A DNA stretch of 64,000 bases, taken from Ostrinia nubilalis (taxonomy: Eukaryota; Arthropoda; Insecta; Lepidoptera; Crambidae). Below are positions 58,935-64,000 of this stretch, piece after piece. The stretch spans positions 124,001-188,000 of the forward strand of contig NC_087092.1 of assembly GCF_963855985.1 (NCBI RefSeq), given 5' to 3'. Below the pieces are notes generated by a model. It was given only the letters and a program-made list of their open reading frames with translations. It was not told where the DNA came from and made no database searches. Every line of letters begins with the position of its first letter. Within the stretch, counting starts at the first letter, position 1. Position numbers and translations under genes: made by a program.

Positions 58935-61900
58935 TTGTTTGTCATTATCTGCGTAATTTGACATTGCGTGACCAATACCGCGTCCTTATTTCTTTATTTG
59001 CCTGTCTGTATTAAACCCTTAGTGACCACTGCGACACTATTATGACTGTTAGCTTATGGTACACACTAAAAAGTGTACAAAAGGACAAAAAGCACGAGCC
59101 AGGGGCCGGCGCGACGTCTGTATCGAGCGGGCTAAATCGGGCCCCGCGTCCTTGCTGCGCCGCGTTGCATAATGCTGCTGCGGCTTATTTGGGGTGCGAA
59201 CAGACGGCTGCACGTTTCAATGTATGAATGCATAAACGCCAAATCAATAATAGAATATAATTTCAGAAAATTAACGGAAAATGTTAAAACATTCACAAAA
59301 TTAAAACGTATGTTTGAAAATGTACTTATCTGGTATTTAGACGTAGGTATGCAATAAACCCTTGCAGCAAATATTTTGTAACGTCAGCATAATTTTAAAT
59401 ACCACAGTCACGCATCCTGGTTTGTAGAGCTATTCGTAGTATAATTTTCCTCGTAATTTTCCGTAATGGTCGCAAATCTCGCAGCGGGCCGCGACAATGA
59501 GAAACAATACATTGCAAGAGCTATATCACTGACGTGAATATCCCTGAACGCCTAAATGTAATATGACAATAATCCAATTTCGTTGGTTGGCTGTTTCTCT
59601 GAATCTTTATTTATTATCTGAATGAGAATTATCTACTAATAGATTGACTGAGAAAACATTAAGGAAATAAGGACATAGGACCTCGATAACGCTATTATGT
59701 AAGTACAAAATAAGTGCTCTAATTTTACATAGAGTTTTGCACATTCATGTTAATATGACACTTCTAGTATAACTGCTGCGCTAAAAGTATTATTATTATT
59801 AAGACAAATTAATGTTTCTCTGTAAGTGATTGCATTGCAAATCTTTTTAAGAAATAAATATCTTAAGCCAATATGTAATGCAGAGTTGCCATTTATACAA
59901 ATATTTCTGTCACCCAATTAATAGGAACAAAGTGCGTTGAACACACACGTATTTTTGTAGTCGATAACAGACATTAGCCGCGAGGAAGACATCGGTCCAC
60001 GTCGGTCTAAAATAAAGCAAACAGTGGACAGTAGTCACAAAATAGAAAATTAGTATAGTTTAAATTTAAATACTTCTAGTATGTCTGCTCTGTCTTATAA
60101 AGTACTTGATAATCCGTCAAAGTCGAGAGTCGTTAGACGCTTACGGAGAACTCTCTCTGCAAATGTATTATTGAGAAAGTTCGGATTTGCCTATTGAATC
60201 CCTTTGTGCCGCGTTTTAGGCATACATTATAAGTAAACTTATGAGGGGAAAGTTATTTCTTATGAGATTTGTATGTGATGAAGGAGAAAATGTAGATATT
60301 TACGTATTCATTTTTTTTTTAGTACTTACCTATTAAAAAAAATACATACAATTTTTTTATTTATTTTCATGTTATTAATTTCCACTTTAAAGGTGGTTTT
60401 CAAAGTATTAACGCCTTAGTAATTTGGTATTAAATACATTACTTTTCAGTCAGTCAAAACCTGGCTGGCTAGCTGAAGGGCATTGGTGCGTACGTGACCG
60501 CCCGGGTCTCTTTACTCTGACCGCGCCGATGAATAAACCAAACACTAAGTATCTTTAAATATCTTAAACATGAAAAATTCTAAATGATAAGAACTACAAA
60601 ACATTAAACACAACCAAATTTACAAAAATAAAATTAGATTACCGATCAAACCGTAAAACAACAAACAAGCAGAAAGCTAATAGGAATGCATTAACACGAT
60701 GATTCGACGGCTTATTTTAGTATGATCGTTAAAAATAATTACATATTTACTTGCGGTCAATAGAAATGACGAATTTAATAAGACAAGCCCGCCGCACCGA
60801 CGCGGCACAGTTTATGCGAAATCAAAGTTCAATGAACAACATAATTTATGTCGCCCATTTGAAAAATAAGATTACCTCGCTTTTGAGCTTCTGACATTTC
60901 ATCGAAATTCCATTTACGGGAACACAATTCTTTCCTCAAAGCTCATTCAAATGAAGCTTTATATTTGATGTAGGATAAATTCAATTTATTTGTTCGCAAA
61001 AAATAAAAACATGATATTATTTGTAACAAGAAAACAGCGAGGGCGCCTAATTCATTGTACTTTTAAAATCCATTTCCGTGGAGATCTCGAAAATGTTAAA
61101 AACGTTTGTAGCGATCCAAAAAGCGTCGTCGCGTCAAAGCATGTTGCTAACGAGACCTTTCTCTCGTCGTTGGAGCCGCCACTGTTTCAAATATACCTAA
61201 CCTAAGAGTTTATTGCAAGCGCAACGTTAAACTGTTGTTTTATACGAGTAAGTAGGTACACTTGCTTTTGCCTTCACACATGCTAAAAATTATGATCTTG
61301 TATTTTTAATTTAATTAAGTAATAAACACCAGGTGAACATAATATTCATCCCAAGAGAAGATTCGAGTATTCACCGATTTGCAAGTAAAACATTTTATTT
61401 AACTTTATTTGGAATACACATGCAAACATGTTGTATGCTGAATAAATGCTGAATCCATTTAACGGATTGTTTATGTAAAACAAATCAAAATACCGATAAT
61501 AATTTTCTACTAATTTGAAAAATGTAAAGTTTAACCGAAACCGTTTGACTTTGACCGAAAGGTTGCTGAGGTGACAGAGTAGTAGGTATAGTAGTGGCGA
61601 GTAGTCCGTAAAACAAAGGTTTATTTTCAGCCATTTGAGGCTCGCCTCGAAGTTGGAACAATGTCATCTAACGAGATGACAGTTGTTCCAAAATCCTGTG
61701 TAGTTTGGGATTGTATTTTCATATCGGTACTTTTATTATGCCACTTTTGTAGCATTCTTATGAAAAACTTCTTAGCAATTGAGTGTTAAGACTTTGCTGT
61801 ATTTTTTTAACCATAATTTCAACAAACTGTGTTATAATATTAATATTAATATTAAAAATATTTATGTTGGGACTTTGGGACGTGTAAAAAAGCTCTTTAC

Positions 61901-61960
61901 TAGCCCTGTACAAGCGAGATTTAAATTATTACAATTGTTTATTTTTGTCCATATAGAATC
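58935..61960. other. Non-coding, one GC-rich island and one small hairpin
   Basis: No gene supported. A GC-rich island at about 59100-59170 is responsible for the 61-codon frames there. At 61653-61691 a 17-bp stem (TTGGAACAATGTCATCT) with one bulged base and a 4-base loop forms a small hairpin. Confidence 0.5.
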
Positions 61961-61967
61961 AGGGTCG

Positions 61968-62025
61968 GACTGGGCCGGAAGGGCCCGGGTGGCTGATCGC
62001 AATCCCGAGGCCCGAGACTAGATCA
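61968..62025 (+). repeat. hAT-like terminal sequence (CAGGGTCGGACTGGGCC)
   Basis: CAGGGTCGGACTGGGCCGGA, then GGGCCCGGGTGGC, then CCCGAGGCCCGAGAC resembles the ends of hAT-type elements with GGGCC-rich termini. It could be the left boundary of the hAT remnant that includes the exon at 63336-63476, but no matching right end is clear in the window. Confidence 0.4.
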
Positions 62026-62274
62026 TGGTGATGGGATACTATCGAAAAATACTGAGATACACAAATTGAGATAAACAAACTGTAAAAAATTTATTACAAT
62101 ACTAAAATAAAGTAAAATAATAAGTAGGTATTTACTAATAACAAATAATAATATAAAGCTACCCAATCAACATTTTTATTAAAACAGGAGAACTTTCAGT
62201 TAAGCAGTTAATGACTCGATCGTAAAAGCTGCTGTTTTCGTAATCCTTGATTAGATCCGATTCTGTATTTAATA

Positions 62275-63352
62275 CAGTGTGAGTAACGATAAAGTGCACA
62301 TAATATGAAATTAGGTGAAACTAGATCTATTTTGATCGACAAAAAACAGGTCAAAATTTTTTTGAGTTTTTTTTCTCATTTTTTATAGTTTTTTTTTCTT
62401 CCAATTACTTATTGTAAAGAAAACGTAATAACTTTTAAACTAAGAGGTATGTCCTGTAAAAACAGTAATAATGCTAAATAACAGACGATACTAAAAAAAT
62501 ACATAAAATACTCAGAAAATGCCAACAAATAATAAAAAATGATACTTTTTGAAAAAAATCTGCTTTTAAATTCGTGTTTTTTGGTTATTTGATAAATTTC
62601 TCCAAAAAATGCCCCTATAACAGGTGGTTTTTATTACTTTGTATTATTCTCTATCGTATTACCATTGTAAAACCAAAAATCGCATGTCTCTATCCCTATC
62701 ACAACATTTGCTATGATCGTGTGAACTAAGCCTCTCCGGGCGCGCCATTCAACGCTTCGTTAACAACGAAACTGAAAATGGCTCTAGATTTGTAATTTTG
62801 ATAAAGACAAGTTAGATTTCAAATAAAAACAAAAGATTTCGAAGTAAAATAAGCATTTTAGTTAAAATTAGAATTGTCCCTACCTGTAGCGTAGAATAAT
62901 GTTGTGGTAGGCCTTTGTTCAAACTATCATAGAAAATGTTGTGATAGGGATAGAGACATGCGATTTTTGGATTTACAAAGGTAATACGATAGAGAATAAT
63001 ACAAAGCAATAAAAACCACCTGTTATAGGGGCATTTTTTGGAGAAAACCAAAAAAACACAAATTTATAAGCAGATTTTTTTCAAAAAGTATCATTTTTTA
63101 TTATTTGTTGGCATTTTCTTAGTATTTTTTTAGTATCGTCTGTTATTTAGCATTATTACTGTTTTCATTTTATCAGGATATACCTCTTAGTTTAAAAGTT
63201 ATTACGTTTTCTTTACAATAAGTAATTTTAAGAAGAAAAATTATATAAAAAATTAAATAAAAATCTCAAAAAAAATTTGACCTCTTTTTTGTCGATAAAA
63301 ATAGGTCTAGTTTCACCTAATTTCATATGTACACTTTATCGTGACTCACATT
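62275..63352. repeat. Large inverted repeat (~430-bp arms, ~208-bp spacer)
   Basis: The left arm 62275-62717 (AGTGTGAGTAACGATAAAGT to CTATCACAACATTTGC) pairs with the right arm 62926-63352 with moderate divergence and small indels (e.g. TTGGTTATTTGATAAATTTC against a shortened TTTGGTTTTC). Arms are extremely A/T-rich. The spacer holds a single GC-rich motif, CCGGGCGCGCC. The outer end of the right arm overlaps the last codons of a hAT transposase exon. Confidence 0.85.
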
Positions 63353-63476
63353 GTTTAATTAACGAATCTAACAGTTCTTGCCCCAGTAGAGAACGAAGTC
63401 TCGTTTTAATGCGCTTTAATGCTGAAAATCGTCTCTCACAAGTCACTTGCGTGAATGAAATTGTGAGAATTAAACA
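63336..63476 (-). pseudogene. hAT transposase last exon (dimerisation region)
   Basis: The minus strand after a clean acceptor (TTTTTTTTATGTATTACAG) encodes 46 residues to a TAA at 63336. Key part: FTQVTCERRFSALKRIKTRL, then RSLLGQELLDSLI. This is the C-terminal dimerisation motif (Cys/Ala-Glu-Arg-x-Phe-Ser-x-Leu, then Arg-Leu-Arg-Ser) of hAT transposases of the ZMYM1/TTF-type group. That domain holds the transposase oligomer together. No upstream exon with the catalytic or zinc-finger domains is seen before the window ends, so the copy is incomplete here. A domesticated host exon is the less likely alternative. Confidence 0.75.
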
Positions 63477-63740
63477 CTGTAATACATAAAAAAAATCAAA
63501 ATAAAACTCCCATCATTTTCCGGCAATTTTCCGAGTATTGCATTTATTAGAGAACGCAATTTTATTTTTGGGACATGTGTGGGTCAATGTGGTCAATAGA
63601 AGCTTAACCTCAAGTTTTTGGGGTCGCCACCCTTGTCCCCCAACCGCCATCTTGAAAATAGGGGTGAAAACACTTTTTTAAGCGTCTTACAAAAAATTCG
63701 CTATGTCATAATTTGTAGCAAATTGTTTTGCCTACAAATA
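63477..63740. other. Non-coding sequence upstream of the hAT exon
   Basis: If the splice acceptor is real, this is intron of the transposase gene on the minus strand. No further exon can be recognised in it. Confidence 0.4.
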
Positions 63741-63749
63741 TGTTTACAC

Positions 63750-63890
63750 AGGCCCCTCTTTCCCACTGGGCACTTTGGGCACGTGCCCAGGGCCCCACGA
63801 CGGAAGGGGCCCCCGTCTGCTCAAAAGACCTTTTTCCAGATGATAAGACCCCCCTTGATCCTTAAGTGCCCAGGGCCCCTAGTAAGTTAC
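63750..63890 (+). repeat. GGGCCC-rich hAT-like repeat fragment
   Basis: GGGCACGTGCCCAGGGCCCC and, about 90 bases on, AAGTGCCCAGGGCCCCTAGT are direct relatives of terminal sequences of a common arthropod hAT-like family. The surrounding 111-codon plus frame is not a gene. Confidence 0.5.
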
Positions 63891-63920
63891 TCTTTCAAGG
63901 TCACTAACATAATTATTATT

Positions 63921-64000
63921 CTTTCTTCTTCTTCTTTCTTTTCAGCCAAATGACGTCCACTGCTGGACAAAGGCCTCCCCCAAGGTTTTCCACAATGAAC
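63921..64000 (-). pseudogene. LINE 3' end, truncated by window edge
   Basis: The minus strand encodes SLWKTLGEAFVQQWTSFG and a TGA stop at about 63942, followed by an (AAG)n tail. It is the same C-terminal family as the two LINE ends at 34.2-34.8 kb, with a third kind of tail. Here the stop is intact; the upstream part lies outside the window. Confidence 0.85.

Noticed and set aside
1..64000. CRISPR array, bacterial operon or prophage features
   Set aside because: Direct repeats present are satellite, minisatellite or transposon-derived; the sequence is a eukaryotic (insect) genome.

Overview
The window looks like a non-coding stretch of a moth or butterfly (Lepidoptera) genome. Evidence: an AT-rich background with many TACCTA and GTAGGTA motifs, Helitron ends of the lepidopteran type (CTAGCTGTGCCCGCGACTTC; CTAATATTATAAATGC), lepidopteran LINE tails (WTSFG-stop followed by short tandem repeats), and short hAT and other inverted-repeat elements. 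I see no intact host protein-coding gene, rRNA or functional tRNA. Most open frames are short and lack codon, splice or family support.

Layout. 1-14.2 kb: mostly unique sequence with scattered GC-rich islands (several with GCGGCCGC), two short Helitrons, a MITE fragment and LINE-tail debris. 14.2-20.5 kb: a composite element with long inverted ends, a decaying tandem array of ~155-180 bp units, and a ~755 bp palindrome inside its right end. 20.5-23.4 kb: a cluster of small inverted-repeat elements. 23.5-25.6 kb: exon-like pieces of a Cys-rich (RING-like) protein, interrupted by a tRNA-derived insertion and abutting a broken Helitron Rep/helicase frame that ends in a canonical Helitron 3' terminus. 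28.15-31.1 kb: a fold-back element carrying a 17-bp minisatellite, later hit by a hAT-like element and by a LINE whose reverse transcriptase is broken. 33.4-36.2 kb: tandem and inverted duplications, two LINE 3' ends and two MITEs. 42.3-47.6 kb: two 835-bp hAT-type MITE copies differing at a single base that I could find, each with its own perfect 8-bp target duplication, plus a perfect 96-bp-arm hairpin and a LINE 3' end. 47.6-61.9 kb: mostly unique sequence with more GC-rich islands and one 178-bp Helitron. 62.2-64 kb: a ~1.08 kb inverted repeat overlapping a hAT transposase last exon, then hAT-like and LINE ends running off the window.

Overall, this is a gene desert or very large intron: unique AT-rich DNA with GC-rich islands (candidate regulatory blocks) into which rolling-circle, hAT/MITE, LINE and fold-back elements have inserted, in places nested. 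The strongest leads for something not well described are the 14.2-20.5 kb and 28.15-31.1 kb inverted-repeat elements. Coordinates were counted by hand and may be off by one or two bases.
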